64,000 nucleotides of DNA from Yponomeuta sedellus (taxonomy: Eukaryota; Arthropoda; Insecta; Lepidoptera; Yponomeutidae): the NCBI GenBank assembly GCA_934045075.1, contig OW203722.1, forward strand, positions 4,459,264-4,523,263, read 5' to 3'. A model generated the notes under the pieces. It saw only the letters and a list, made by a program, of their open reading frames with translations. It was not told the origin of the DNA and ran no database searches. The position numbers and the translations under genes are program-made. This document shows, one piece after another, positions 18,404-30,429 of the stretch. Within the stretch, counting starts at the first letter, position 1, and each line of letters begins with the position of its first letter.

Positions 18404-21400
18404 CGAAATCCATTTGATGAAAAGCCGCGTTTGAATCGGCTTGGAGTAAACGTTCTGTGACCTGTTATGCCCTGTATTGTGAATTGGAAACTTGTCAAAG
18501 GAGAGTTGGGAGCCGGAATTCGTCGGGTGCATTTGAATAATTTATGCATAACATATTGTGTTCAGGGATTTCTAGAGTTTCTGCTTATATTTTAACCTAC
18601 ATATCGAATCCTAACGTTATCAAGTTCTGCACTAAAGATGACGTATGGAAAAGTATTTCTCAATGATTCGCTATACTCGTACATATTTATATATTAAATC
18701 AGTGGAATCCAGTGCTCAGTAAATAGAAATCACGCGCCTTATCATCGGACCTGTCCGCGGGCGCTGTGAATGCTGTGTGTCGGCCAGCTGCGAAAAACTA
18801 AAAGTGAAGTCACCCACTATAATTAATTGTACTCGCCACTTCAGTTTACCCGTACATAGTGTCATTGGAATAACAAAAAGCTTGGCAACCGTTTGTATAG
18901 TATCGATAAATAAAACTTCATAAAAAAACTTTAAACTTCAATCTCAACAATGTCTAATAACACATATTAAGAAATCAAAAATACCTGATATTAGATATCA
19001 AAAAGATCAGACTTTTTTGACATTTGATGGTATGAGACTAAAATAAAGTTGAGAATTTTGAAGTTCTTCTTATAGAAATAGCGATTTACCGATACTAAAT
19101 ACAATTACCGCTTTCTACGCGTTGCGCTATTTTAATAAGTACAATAGGTAAGATTATTAGAATGTACCTACTTTGCATAAAATAAATTTGCGATCCAAAT
19201 GTGTGATGAAATTCTGAATAAGCACAAAATAGCCCCACGTAACCAAAGGCAGTAATCAACACGTAATAATAGATAATCTACACCATAAATCACGGAACAG
19301 TACCTGTGACCCTCCTAGACCGTTATTTTAAGACTGAACAGAACACGCGAGAAGAAACAACGGATATACGTTTTTACCTCAAACCCAGAAACGTAACAGA
19401 AGGTCCACTTAATTTTGTGGGATGGGGAAATCTAAATGAGTAACTCCATTTATGATCTACGGAGCTCAATGAAACAAGGGCACTGTCTAACAGTAGGATT
19501 GGTCCACCGATCTAATGTCTCTCATCGTGGCTATACTCGGGGTCTCTTTAATGGATCACACTGAAATGAGACCGCCCTCAATTTAGCCAAAGAACGAGGT
19601 GATTGACAAGGTGACTCAGCTTTTAAGGTGCCGCAAAAAAAATTACCAAGTTAAAGACGTGGTGGGCCAATAATATCAGAACACTGATATTTGATGGAGT
19701 ACAAAGATTCACCTGTACCGACGATCTGGGACAGTTTGCTGCCAAAAGCTGGATGAGATGGCCGAGGACAGAAAGATGTTCATACATTTTTTGGTCTGAA
19801 TGTTGATGTTGTTCAGAATAGTCTGCTGAACCTTAAGCGTGTTATTCTACTCATCAATACAAGCAAAATTTAAAAAGAAAACTACGTTGAAATATCGTAG
19901 AAAATAATAGGTATTCGATCTAGCAAATGTATCAAACAGTATTTTTTCAATATTTCGGAATGGGTTAATGAGTAAACTACTCATCAATACAAGCAAAATT
20001 TAAAAAGAAAACTACGTTGAAATATCGTAGAAAACAATATGTATTCGATCTAGGAAATGTATCAAACAGTATTTTTTCAATATTTCGGAATGGGTTAATG
20101 AGTAAACAGGTTTTGCTGAACCTTTCTGCAACGCCCAATTTGGGGTCGGAAGAAGGCCTATTTGACGTAGGGAGGAGGGAGTGCGTAAAATATGAACAGA
20201 AAATTAGTTGGAGTCAAATTATTCTTACTGTGTCCATGTACTCATTCCAGTTCAAGCTAGTCTTTTGTCTTTTCTATGTTGATCACGGACCTATCTCAGC
20301 AACAACCGTCCGTAATTGAAAATGTACTCAAGGAATAAAGGTTTAAAGGCAGATTTGCTTAACAATGGAATATCAGTTTTATCTAACAGAATCTTAGGCA
20401 CACATTCGAGTGAAATAAAACAGTTAAGAGTGTGTTGTAGGTCCACTGAAAATTACCGCGAATGGTCTCTCCGATGCGAGGATGGGAATTAAAAGGAAAT
20501 AAATGAATTTGTTCGCATCGGAATGGGACTATTAAGAAAGACCTAAATGGGGACTTTAAATTATATAACGGTAATGCTGAAAGAGTAGACGATTTTCTTA
20601 CTGGACAAGACTTTGAACTAAAAGTGGAAGAGGCTAAAGATAGGAATCTACACAGTCTGCAGTCATGATTTTTACACCTAATTTCAATAGGTATTCTAGT
20701 TTGCTTGATTTTTGTATTTCAAAGTTTCTCTCTTTAGAGTTTGCCTGAAAATGATAATGCCTGTCTCCAAGTTATGTTAATCGTAACATCACACTTCACA
20801 TCATCACATCATACTTCACATCATCACATCACACTAATGTTAGAAATGCAAAACTTTGTGAGTGTGTATGGTTTACTTCTTCACGTCTAAGCGGCTGGAG
20901 CGATTCTAATGAAACTTCGTATGGAGTTAGCTGACACCCTGGATTAACACAAAGTCAACGTTTTACTGCGGGAACGTAACTTATAACTAAATCAAAGAAA
21001 TTTTCAATAGATTCTTTACGAAATTTTCCTTTTGTAATTGAATCGTCTTTTTATCGTTAACTTGTAACGGCTTACTTAGCCTTGTTACTTCATTATTTCA
21101 TAGGTCCTTTGTTTTGGTTCCTAACCGCCCTGTTTTATTGTCACGTTTCTATAATCAACCCAAACAACCTAAAATTTATTGATTGAAGATGTTTATTCCA
21201 ATAAAAATACAGAAGTTGGTTTTTGCCAAACTACATAACAGTTTGCTGGCAGATGCTCTTGGTTCAGCCAGGACATGAAGAAACAACAATACTAGAAAAA
21301 AAAATTGCGCTTAGATTTATACTTCATATTAGATTCATAGATTGAATCTTTAAAGTTTAATATTTTGTTAATAGATCTATGAATGAAATATCGGTTACAA

Positions 21401-21744
21401 ACACACAATCCAACGATACCCTACACTATGGGTTAGCTGAGAAAAGGACACGACGGCCAAATTATAAGAGTCCGTTGTTTACTACGAAACGCCAAGAAAT
21501 GTAGCTCGAAAACTAGGTCAGTGTCATGTCTTATGGAATCCCGGAACTTAAGCCGGCCCGGAACTTAAGGAGCAATCCCCATACAAACATATATTTGATT
21601 TTATTTACAAACGATATGCCACCTCATATAGTTTCTATGAAAAGACTGATCAGTCTATTAAGTACTGTAACAGTATATGTTCTATATTATTATTGTTTGA
21701 GTGCGTCCGCAAATAAATAAATAAAAGTTTAGTTGGAATATACT

Positions 21745-21955
21745 ATTTTTATTTTTAATGCACTAACCCGTGCTAAGGACAAATTTAAAAACCTATTTAG
21801 AGGCTAAAAATTTCACCCATGCCGGGATTCGAGCCCGCAACCTCTGGCTATCCGTGCCAGCGCTCAATTGGAAGAGCGCTGGCACGGATAGCCAGAGGTT
21901 GCGGGTTCGAATCCCAGCATGGGTGATATTTTTAGCCTCTAAATAGGTTTTTAAA
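21745..21955. mobile_element. Head-to-head SINE A fold-back (unit B)
   Basis: Duplicate of 8425-8645. The two arms still pair through the tRNA-like head. Confidence 0.85.
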
Positions 21956-22177
21956 GCTTAGTTAGTTTTATCTGAGCTCTGGTTAGGTATACCATCAGTT
22001 TAGAAAGATAAACCTGTTATTGGCCTTACTTATCATACATTACTTTAAGTTTTGAAACTATGTAACGCTGTTGGTTTTTTTCAATAAAATAAAGTAAAAA
22101 AAAATATATTCATGTGAAAGTACATAATTATAATGCTTATTGAACTCAGAATTAAGAAGAAGGTAGAGTGGCACATA

Positions 22178-22433
22178 TCGCACCCTCAGAACTAAAGAGG
22201 CCTAAGTCAAAAAATAGTTGAAATACTCAAAAGATTCTCAAAAAATTGAGTACCTAACAATCATAGAGAGACATAATAAGGTATGCTCTATCCGATGAAT
22301 AGTAAAACAAAGGCACTTATTGTAAAAAAAGAGCATAGCGAATCTTCCGTCCACGGCATACCTTTTTATGACTATGATTGTAACTCAAATTCACAATTTT
22401 TTGACTTAAGCCTCTTTCGTTCTGAGGGTGCGA
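22178..22433. mobile_element. 256-bp MITE (unit B)
   Basis: Same ends as 8861-9116. The right flank reads GCGAATTATAAC instead of GCGATATAAC, so the TA flank has been altered after duplication. Confidence 0.85.
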
Positions 22434-22624
22434 ATTATAACTCAAAGTAACAGTGTCCTTACACTAGGCACACTTCGTATCGTGAGCGACGTTTTTAGTG
22501 TTGTTTAACAATACATTTGGCTTGTTCTTGTTTAAATTCGACTTATGTTACCGTTAGTACGTGTACACATCTCATGTAAAAGAGAAATTGACACTGACAA
22601 AAATAAACTTCTTTTTATTAAGTT

Positions 22625-23012
22625 TATTACCATCGAATCGAAGCCCTCGTTGTCCCGGCTGCCTGAGTAGTCTTAAAAGATCACGAAGGTTAAGCAACAT
22701 AGAGCGTGTTCAGTGCATGGATAGGTGACTAACACTAGTAGCCTGGTAGTCTATGACTAATGCTGGTAGCCTTTTCCAAGCGTTCCGCGCTTCGCAAGGC
22801 ACGTTAAGCAGTTGGTGCCGGCTGCCGTCGATAGATGGCAGTCGTTCACCCGAGTCAGAGGCCTTAGAGCGGCTTGAAAACTTCTGACAGTAAGACCAGC
22901 CACTATAGTCTTACAAGCTTCTACCAGTGGTGGAGTAAGACCTATACCTTCCTTAGGCAACGTTCCTTAGGAGACCCGTGCCTCTCGGTGGGGACATAAT
23001 GGGTTGATGATG
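22625..23012 (+). mobile_element. 5S rRNA-headed SINE (family D), unit B copy
   Basis: Duplicate of 9305-9690 with the same 5S-like head and GGGTTGATGATGAT end. Confidence 0.8.
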
Positions 23013-24574
23013 ATAAAGTTTATTTCCAATTCTATGCACCATTAAACCTCAATTTATGTCCTCTAAACGTATTGGCATTTCATTTCCATCCGTCATGTCG
23101 TTTGTAAATAAATACCATACTACGTTTCTATGTGGCTGGCTGTCTTAATCTACTAAACAATGTTTTGCGGAAAACACTTGAAGCGCTGAGCAATTTATTA
23201 CCGGCCCGATTCCCCGCGCGGGCCATTTTTCACCCAATGTCGTTTAGTGCTAAGTAAAAAATTGTCGCCGCTTCGGGGCGCGTCCTTGTTGCGATTCCGT
23301 TTTATTTATTTGCTGCTACGAGGGTGCAATAAGATTTTCCGGGGTAGCTTCTTTCCAGTTTGGCACTGTTCTCCGTTTAAGTACAAATTCATTCCCTGTT
23401 GGCTAGGTAGGCACTAGAAAATGACTTTAATTTATTGGTTGCGTTCTTCAAAATAAAGTAGCAAAACCACGCGATAATGGTAAAGTATGTACAACATCGT
23501 GTGGAAACCCGCGGCTTCGTTGGCTCCACAAGGATTGACCTGAGTTTTCTGTGGGCCAGGTCCACTAAGCTAAGGATGGACGGCATCTATATGCCGGGCA
23601 AGCCTACTCCACCTAAAACAATGTCCCAGCACTGCAGCGTCCGTGTAGTCATAGTTGTAGTTCAACTACTGTAATGCATGGTATATATACAATAAAGAGT
23701 TAAGAGAGTATTGAAGGAATGTGTGAAACTTACCAAACAATTATTAATAAACCTGAAGGGCCAACTCTGGTGGTGCAAAAGACACCGAGACTTAAGACTA
23801 GTGGAATCTACGCCACTACATCGACTTTCAGTGGGGCAGATTCCACTATCAGATTTCAGGTTTCCACTTTGCCCCACCAGGGGCGGCTTAGTGGGGTAAA
23901 GTAGAATAACTCGATAGGATGAATTCAATATTTCGATTAACTAAACATGGGAATTTATGGGGATAGATGTCATCCAACCTCTATTAGTGGAAGATTGACT
24001 GAAAGTACTTACCAGTTAAAGAGATTGGAAAAAAATTAATACAAAAAAAGGAAGACATTTTTCGTTTTTACCTCGATAACTGTAATTTATGCATTTTCTT
24101 TCTATTTAATGTTTCTTGATAAATACCATTCGCAAAGAACAATAAACTTGCTGTGTAGACAGCGTAACCAATGTAAACCAGTATAAACTAGTCGCAACCA
24201 ATTCAGAGCTATCATTTGGTGTAGGGATCGTCACCAAAATCAACCATGATTTTTAGCGACACAGGCGAGTCACGGAGGCATTCGCCTCTGGGTCTACTCG
24301 TTTACGAACCCAAATCAGGCATCTCAGTGCAAAAAGCTGCGGAGCTCGTAAAAAGCAAAGAAACTATCGGTTCGTGGCTCTGTGCGGGCTCTTTTTGCCT
24401 AATTAAAAATTCGAATCGATTTGTCCGCTCTCGCCGCTCGGCAAAAACGTTGGCACTGACGCGCTAGCACAGATTAGATAATAGTTTGGCGCTAGCCAGT
24501 TTTTAGGGCTACGTAGGTACACGTGAGGTGCCAACGGAATTCTATTGCTATGCCTTGAACAGATGGCCTGCATG

Positions 24575-24790
24575 GGCTTTATCTCTTAAGGCGCTTGTGG
24601 GTGCTAACTAGCGCCTCCAATGGAATAAAAATAATCTAGTTTCAACTAGTTTAATAAGTACTTTTAGATCATATGGCCTAAAACCTTGTATGAACATCCT
24701 ATGACTTTAATCTTTAACGGCTGTTCTTGGCGGAAATCGATTAAAGTCCTAGGTTGTTGATCCTACGTAGACTGTACGTTCTAAAAATAG
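24575..24790. mobile_element. Fragment of palindrome-centred MITE
   Basis: Shares GCTAACTAGCGCC, CAATGGAATAAAAATA and the central palindrome (GACTTTAATC..GGCGGAAATCGATTAAAGTC) with the better preserved element at 56283-56836. Confidence 0.6.
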
Positions 24791-24807
24791 TTACATTCAG
24801 ACATACA

Positions 24808-24890
24808 TAGTCTAACGCCTGTATCCCAGAGGGGTAGACAGCGACCAGCGACTGCCACTTGCCACGATGCTGACAGATCACCTTCGCTAG
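24808..24890 (+). repeat. Interspersed repeat family E fragment
   Basis: Matches CGCCTGTATCCCAGAGGGGT, then CAGCGACTGCCACTTGCCAC. Other fragments are at 26488-26545 (minus), 35884, 47998, 58850 and 59034. Probably a SINE or LINE end, but no head was found. Confidence 0.6.
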
Positions 24891-25034
24891 TTGTCAAAAT
24901 AAAAGTAGTCATAGATATTAAGATTTTTGATGTTATCATCCCAAAACGCCTTTATTTTATTTATTATGCTTTAAGCGGTAATAGCTGGTAGAAAAAGTAA
25001 AATGGCAGTAAAATTTCGTTCAAAGTCCATTGAA

Positions 25035-25415
25035 AATCGATATCAACCCTTGTATGTCACCACTGCTGGGGTACTGGTCTCTTTCTGCAAGGCAGGAAGG
25101 TTAGGCCATACTCCACCACGGGGGCCAAGTCCGGGTTGGTGGAGGATTGTAAGACAGTGGCGGGCCTTACTGTCAGAAGTTATCAAGCCGCCCATAAGGC
25201 CTTTGACATGCCTTAACGACTGCCATTACATGATAGCCGGCACCAACGGCTTAACGTGCCTTGCGAAGCACGGAAGCGCTCGGGAAAAAATAACACTAGC
25301 GGTAGTCACGGGACGGTCACTCATCCTGCACCTGACCGCGCCTGTTGTTGCTTAACTCAAGTGATTGATTCCAATCACTCGGTCCGGCTAGGCTACGAGC
25401 GCTTCGAGCGCTTCA
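25035..25415 (-). mobile_element. 5S rRNA-headed SINE (family D), best preserved copy
   Basis: On the minus strand it runs GCGCTCGTAGCCTAGCCGGA, then GAGTTAAGCAACAACAGGCG, CGGTCAGGTGCAGGATGAG, TGACCG, then the body and AGAGACCAGTACCCCAGCAG. The second and third stretches align with 5S rRNA (GAAGTTAAGCAACATCGGGC, CGGTCAGTACTTGGATGGG, TGACCG). It ends in the GTTGATATCGAT flank. Confidence 0.85.
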
Positions 25416-25784
25416 TTGAACATTACTTTGGTAAAATTGTCAATTGTGTAAAACACCTGTTTCTGTAAAACCCTACACTGAGACTGGCTCGACACATACT
25501 TGGCCATTTTTTTTGTTTTAATAGTAACTTTTTTGAGCACCATACTTTATGTCAATCAGTGGCATAACAGGAAATAAATTTACCCTCAGCAAAAAAAAAC
25601 CGGAGATATATAAATGAGCGTTAGGGCATTATCGCCGGGCGTGCCCATCACGCTAAAATGTATTATGAATAAATTTACTATATTTCCAGCCTTGTTAAAG
25701 TGCCCGAAAAATAACAAGGGCGGGTCTAATTGGCGGGCAACGCGGGGCTTAGAATTTATCGCACTTTAGTTTCTGCCTCATCGT

Positions 25785-26015
25785 CAGGCTATACTAGTCT
25801 ACTGCTGGACAAAGCCCTCCCCTAAAGAGCGCCACGTTGAGCTATCATAGGGGTAATGCCCATAATCCCCACGCTGGGCATGCGATTTCGGTGGAGTTGT
25901 ACTGTAAGGTGCGCTGCTTACCTCCCCCCGGTTTATGTCCCTTAGTCGCCTTTTACGACACCCGCGGGAAGAATTGGGTTGGTGCTATTCTCTAGGCCGA
26001 CACCACACAGCTGGC
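25785..26015 (-). mobile_element. RTE-type LINE 3' end (family F)
   Basis: On the minus strand it starts near GGTGTCGGCCTAGAGAATAG, passes CTTCCCGCGGGTGTCGTAAA and the CCGGGGGGAGGTAAGC tract, and ends with CAGTAGACTAGTATAGCCTG. The same order is at 61250-61508 (plus). The last part encodes the RTE ORF2 C-terminus (LEEGYVQQWTS type). Confidence 0.7.
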
Positions 26016-26044
26016 ACGAATAGCCAGAGCATGTGGCATGGGTG

Positions 26045-26505
26045 GAATTTTTAGTCCCGGCGCAAGGGTGGATTTTTTAGCCTCTAAATAGGTTTTTAAA
26101 AATTGTCCTTAGCACGGGTTAGTGCATTAAAAATAAAAATAGTATAATCATGTGGGTACAGTGATATCATTCCGATGTAAAAACCTAACTGCAAAGTAGG
26201 TAGTCGGGGTTGTCGTGATGCAATTTACTTAAGCCAGATGTCGCTTCGTTTTTTCGTTTCGTTTGCACTATTCTCTGTATTACGTACAGGTACGTAATAC
26301 AGAGAATAGTGCAAAGAGGTTCGAAATTTCACTGATGCCGGTGAGTCACCCATTAGCTCAATTGGAAGAGCACTGGCACGGATAGCCAGAGGTCGCGGGT
26401 TCGAATCCCGGCATGGGTGGATTTTTTAGCCTCTAAATAGCTTTTTAAATTGCCCTGAGCCCGGGTTAGTGCATTAAAAATAAAAATAGTATAACCACAC
26501 AGCAG
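26045..26505 (+). mobile_element. SINE family A, long form with inverted junction
   Basis: The first part is an A tail (TAGCCTCTAAATAGG to AAAAATAGTATAAT). Next come the long-form head (GTGGGTACAGTGATATC, AAAGTAGGTAGTCGGGG), the perfect palindrome at 26265-26312, the tRNA-like block (GCTCAATTGGAAGAGC, GGTTCGAATCCC) and a second tail. It is closely similar to 48225-48597. Confidence 0.8.
26265..26312. repeat. Perfect 23-bp palindrome with 2-bp spacer
   Basis: Arms GCACTATTCTCTGTATTACGTAC (split as GCACTATTCTCT and GTATTACGTAC) and its exact reverse complement surround AG. In sister SINE A copies only the right arm is present (47245), so the left arm was added. Confidence 0.9.
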
Positions 26506-26854
26506 TTTCTGCCTACCCCTCCGGAATACAGGCGTGAGTTTATGTATGTATGTAGTTTGGTCATATTAACAAAAATTAAGGAAAAAATGTTTTTATCTAT
26601 AGCAATAGCATACCGACTGCGCAGAAGGTTATTGAAGGTATCTGCCGGGGATTACACACCCGCAGAGTAGTTATCCCCAGTTAAGAATCCTAAACCGTAG
26701 AAGGCAACAACACTGGTATATTCACAGTGCGATGTTAAAACAATGACCAATAACGCTGATAACGACCACATCAAGCTCCGCGGAGAGCTATCTATGGCTC
26801 TCAAGGCCCCAAACGGCCCGGCATTTTATGCAGAGTTGAATCTTGGATCTTGGA

Positions 26855-27095
26855 AGCGGTCGTGGCCTAGTCGAACCGAGTGATTGGAATCAATCACATG
26901 AGTTAAGCAACAACAGGCGCGGTCAGGTAAAGGATGGGCGAACATCCCCTGACTACTGCTAGTGGCGTTTTTCCGAGCGCTTGTGTGCATCGCAAGGCAC
27001 GTGAAGCCGTTGGTGCCGGTGGTGAAGTAAGGCTTAACCTTCCTGCGATACAGGAAGAGACCCATCGCCCACCAGCGGGGACCCTGACTAGACCC
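26855..27095 (+). mobile_element. 5S rRNA-headed SINE (family D), internally deleted
   Basis: The head is well kept (GAGTTAAGCAACAACAGGCG, CGGTCAGG, GGATGGGCGA). The body jumps from GTTGGTGCCGG to GTGAAGTAAGGCTTAACC, losing about 120 bp, and ends with AGAGACCCATCGCCCACCAG. Confidence 0.8.
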
Positions 27096-27099
27096 TGTA

Positions 27100-29760
27100 A
27101 TGTGGTAATAGATCTGAGTGCTAAGTGCGAGTTTGACAGATCCAATCGAATAACTTTACTACCGCGTTAATCGAGCATTGAGTAGTGAGTATGAGTAAGT
27201 TTACCGTTCGAACTGCAAAAACGCTGTCACAGTACAACTCGCACTCGCGTTTATTGGTGTTTTGGTTGGTAAACGTGTTCACTTCTCAACGTAAACCATT
27301 ACAACTCGCACTCAGCAATTTTAATTTCTATACTTGTCGCTATGTGGCGCTTCCTCGATGCCATAGAAATATGAGTTTACGTTAACGCGATCGAGTAGTT
27401 AAAAAACTCGCACTAAGCACTCAGAGCATTCGCAGGTGCAAAGCCTGAGTGATTCCCATTTTCTGCCAAATTATTATGGAATTTGACAGTTACACGATTT
27501 GAATCGTTAAGGATTTTTTGCGCGTAATTGGCACAGAGCTGAGGGTGCATGACACACGAGCGTACTGCCTATTTACTGGAACTTTTTACCTAAACTGATT
27601 ACTTACACATTTTTAAGTCTGCAACAGAAGGTCGAACGTTTGTGAAGTTATAGCAGCGATACTACTTGCTACGGTGAAGGAAAACATCGTGAGCAAACTT
27701 GAGTGTCTGAGGTGTTCAATTAGAGCTTGAAATGCCAATCCGCGGTGGGCATGCAGAGGGATTAAGCGCATACTATCTTTCTAAGAGAAGGCCTGTGCCC
27801 TGCAATGGGACGTATGGCCTCTTAAGCCCTGGCGTCCTAGAAATGGACGAATAACTTTCTTAATTTACACAATGATTTAGTGGGATGTCCGGAAAACTTA
27901 CAGTTCCAGGTCCAATATTTTTCTCATCAATTTTTGGTCAACAAGAAGAAAAAGTTCTTCAAAATCTACGTAGTTTTAGATGAATTGAAGTAACTGTTAC
28001 CTCTAGGATAACGGCAATTTTTTTTTATTAAAATCGAGCACTCGCTCGTGAAGCTAAAAAAAGCAGTGTAATGTTTTTAGCCACCATCTACACTTAAAAA
28101 CTTCAATGTGACATCTCTATTTCTTTCTGCCCAGGAGAGGCCTTTGTCGGCGCTCTATCGAGGTATTGTGATCTCGCGCTGAATGCCAAGGTTGTGCCGA
28201 GTGCGCCTGCGCAGCTCTTGTACATTTGCGAGTTACATTTTCCCTGGATGTAAACAAACAATTTTTTTTAAAGATTTAAAGTGACTGATTTTTGGAATTA
28301 CCGACTAAAATTAATAAAACCCAATTGTTAGTTCAGGTATCCCACGCAAGTTCTCGACGTTCTAAAAAATACTTATGTTGTTGTTTCCTAATATTGGTGG
28401 AGCACAGAAACGCAAAAACATACATGAACTCTGAAAAAATTGCAGTCCCTTTTGTTTCGGAAGATGTCAAAAAAAAAATAATGGATATTTGTGGAATCTG
28501 CATGTCAGGATATTTATAGAATTAATAGTCTACAAAATAACAATTATTTGTTGTTTTTGGACTTTTTTCTAGAACATGAGAAGACTCGAAGAAGGATATT
28601 TGTTTTTAATATTTGTTTTTTTATCCACAGTTTGATTACCCTTTGGTCCTTTAACTCCTAGGGGAGTGGATACCGGGCGGAGGAGGGTATTCGTAGTTAT
28701 AAACAAGTCCTATTACTGTAATGCAAAGTTACAATTATAAGTCGTAAGATCAAATAAAATAAGAATATTCTTTATAGTACCCCGGAAAAAAACAACATAT
28801 ACAAAATAATTACAAAGGTACATAGGACAATCGGCGGCCTTGTAGTTCCTGTAAGTATGTCAATAATGCTTGGTATAGCAGTATCTGAATGCCAGAGGTC
28901 GACCAGATGTTGATGTATTTCCACGCCTGTGATGTGTTTGCCTGGATACTACAGCACAGGGTTTTCTAGAATGCGACCAGACCCTAGAGTCTAATAATTT
29001 TTCAAAAGAATAGTATAAGCACGACAATGATTGTTATTTGCCTCAATTTGGTAATCTACAAAGCAATAGCAGTACAATGTCATTCCAGGGGTATAACCCG
29101 CGCAAATTAAGTAGGCATCTCTCGCGAAGAAGATCGAATCGCGCTATGCGCCGAGTTAAGTAGCACGGGTTATACTATTGCAATGCTACTGGTTTCTAGA
29201 CTACCGATAGTGTGAATGAAACGGCTAAAACCGGACTAATATGACTCTATTGAACAAGTATAAATTTTAGAGACTCGCCCCCAGGTCATATGGACCATGT
29301 TATGTAGAAGTTAATGTTATAATTCTTGCTTAGAACTTGACTAAAACGAGCGAAACTAAAACCAAACACGTTTTGGTTATTTTTTATCGAATGTAATTTA
29401 TTTTTTTGATTGCATGTCGCTTTCCCTGCGACCTATCAGTCTCAACTTTTATCGCAGCCTCACGTTCGCACTTTTCCATTGTTGTTTATATTAGGAGAAA
29501 GTGTACCTGGGACAGAGTATAGAGTTGAGGAGCAAGTCTGTTTGGGCTTTGTTGTTTTGGACGAAAGCCGCGTCCAAGTCAACTCTTTTTTCTTACCTAT
29601 GCCCTATCTACAGTCGCGAAGACAAGTGAACTTAACAATTTATTCCAAACTATGTAGTCAATAGCAGGTCTACAAGTCTGGGGGAGGACTCTCTAAAATG
29701 TAATAAAAACTGTTTTTATACGGATTTTACTCGTTTATTAAATTTTTACAATTTTTCGAC
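27100..29760. other. Largely unassigned AT-rich DNA
   Basis: 27600-27830 resembles the body of a tRNA-type SINE related to 36550-36780 (GGTGAAGGAAAACATCGTGA, GTGTCTGAGGTGTTC, CCGCGGTGGGCATGC). An imperfect inverted repeat (GGGTATAACCCGCGC / GCACGGGTTATAC) at 29085-29180 suggests an old MITE. Short frames (28292-28519, 29410-29664) have no recognisable domains. Confidence 0.4.
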
Positions 29761-29762
29761 GT

Positions 29763-29834
29763 TTCGGCACTTTTTCAGGCCGAGGTGCCGTGGTCTCGGA
29801 AGACCACGGCACCTCGGATAGGAAAAGTGCCGAA
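29763..29834. repeat. Nested palindrome
   Basis: CCGAGGTGCCGTGGTCT (29780) pairs exactly with AGACCACGGCACCTCGG (29801) over a 4-nt loop, inside TTTCGGCAC / GTGCCGAAA. It is preceded by TTCGACGTTTCGG, a motif also seen inverted at 60358. Confidence 0.85.
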
Positions 29835-29899
29835 ATCAATAGGTATTTAACGTTATCGATAGGTATTTGTCGTTCAAAAAAAAACCTAACCAATGAGAT

Positions 29900-30428
29900 A
29901 ATAACTAATATTATAAACGCGAAAGTTTGTAAGTATGGATGGATGGATCGATGTTTGTTACTCTTTTACGTAAAAACTACTGAATGAATTTTAATGAATC
30001 TTTACAATAATATAACTTTTACATTATAATAACACATAGGTTACAATTTATAAAGATATTGTGTGAATTGTCCAAAATATAACAAAAGGTGTCAAGTAAG
30101 TAGGATAAATCTACGAGTTACTCTGGTGTGCGCTGCCAAAACCGCTAGCGTCACACATTATGTAATGTAAAATATGGGGTGTACTATGGAAATGTTTAAA
30201 AAAACGTTAAATATTTATAGGAGTATACTGCAGCAGCTACATATAGGCCTATGATTAGGGCTCTGCGGAATAATGTCAGGCTGTTATATTTTTCAAATGC
30301 AACCCAAAAATATTTATGTGATAATTTTAATGCCATAATGTTAGTTTTTTTCTACACCGCGCTAATAATAAGCTACTCAAAATACCAATCCTACCGTCTG
30401 TGTAGGGCAGTCGCGGGCACCAGCTAGT
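29900..30428 (+). mobile_element. Non-autonomous Helitron
   Basis: Begins with AACTAATATTATAAACGCGA and AAGTTTGTAAGTATGGATGG, and ends with GTCGCGGGCACCAGCTAGT. Start and CTAGT end match the insect Helitron pattern, with a second copy at 37702-38012. The central part differs from that copy, so it carries an extra insertion or is a subfamily. Confidence 0.65.
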
Positions 30429-30429
30429 T

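Larger units (their letters stand above)
17018..24520. repeat. Tandem segmental duplication, unit B
   Basis: A 7.5-kb copy of unit A without the LINE and without the Crypton-like insertion. It holds the same ordered set: Helitron (17366), mariner fossil (18151), 130-bp tandem duplication (19847), fold-back SINE A (21745), MITE (22178), 5S-headed SINE (22625) and the unassigned right part. It is an internal reference for the pre-insertion sequence. Confidence 0.95.

Noticed and set aside
26340..26420. tRNA gene
   Set aside because: The tRNA-like block with A and B boxes recurs in many copies with the same downstream body, and the anticodon loop lacks the usual T before the anticodon. It is a SINE head.
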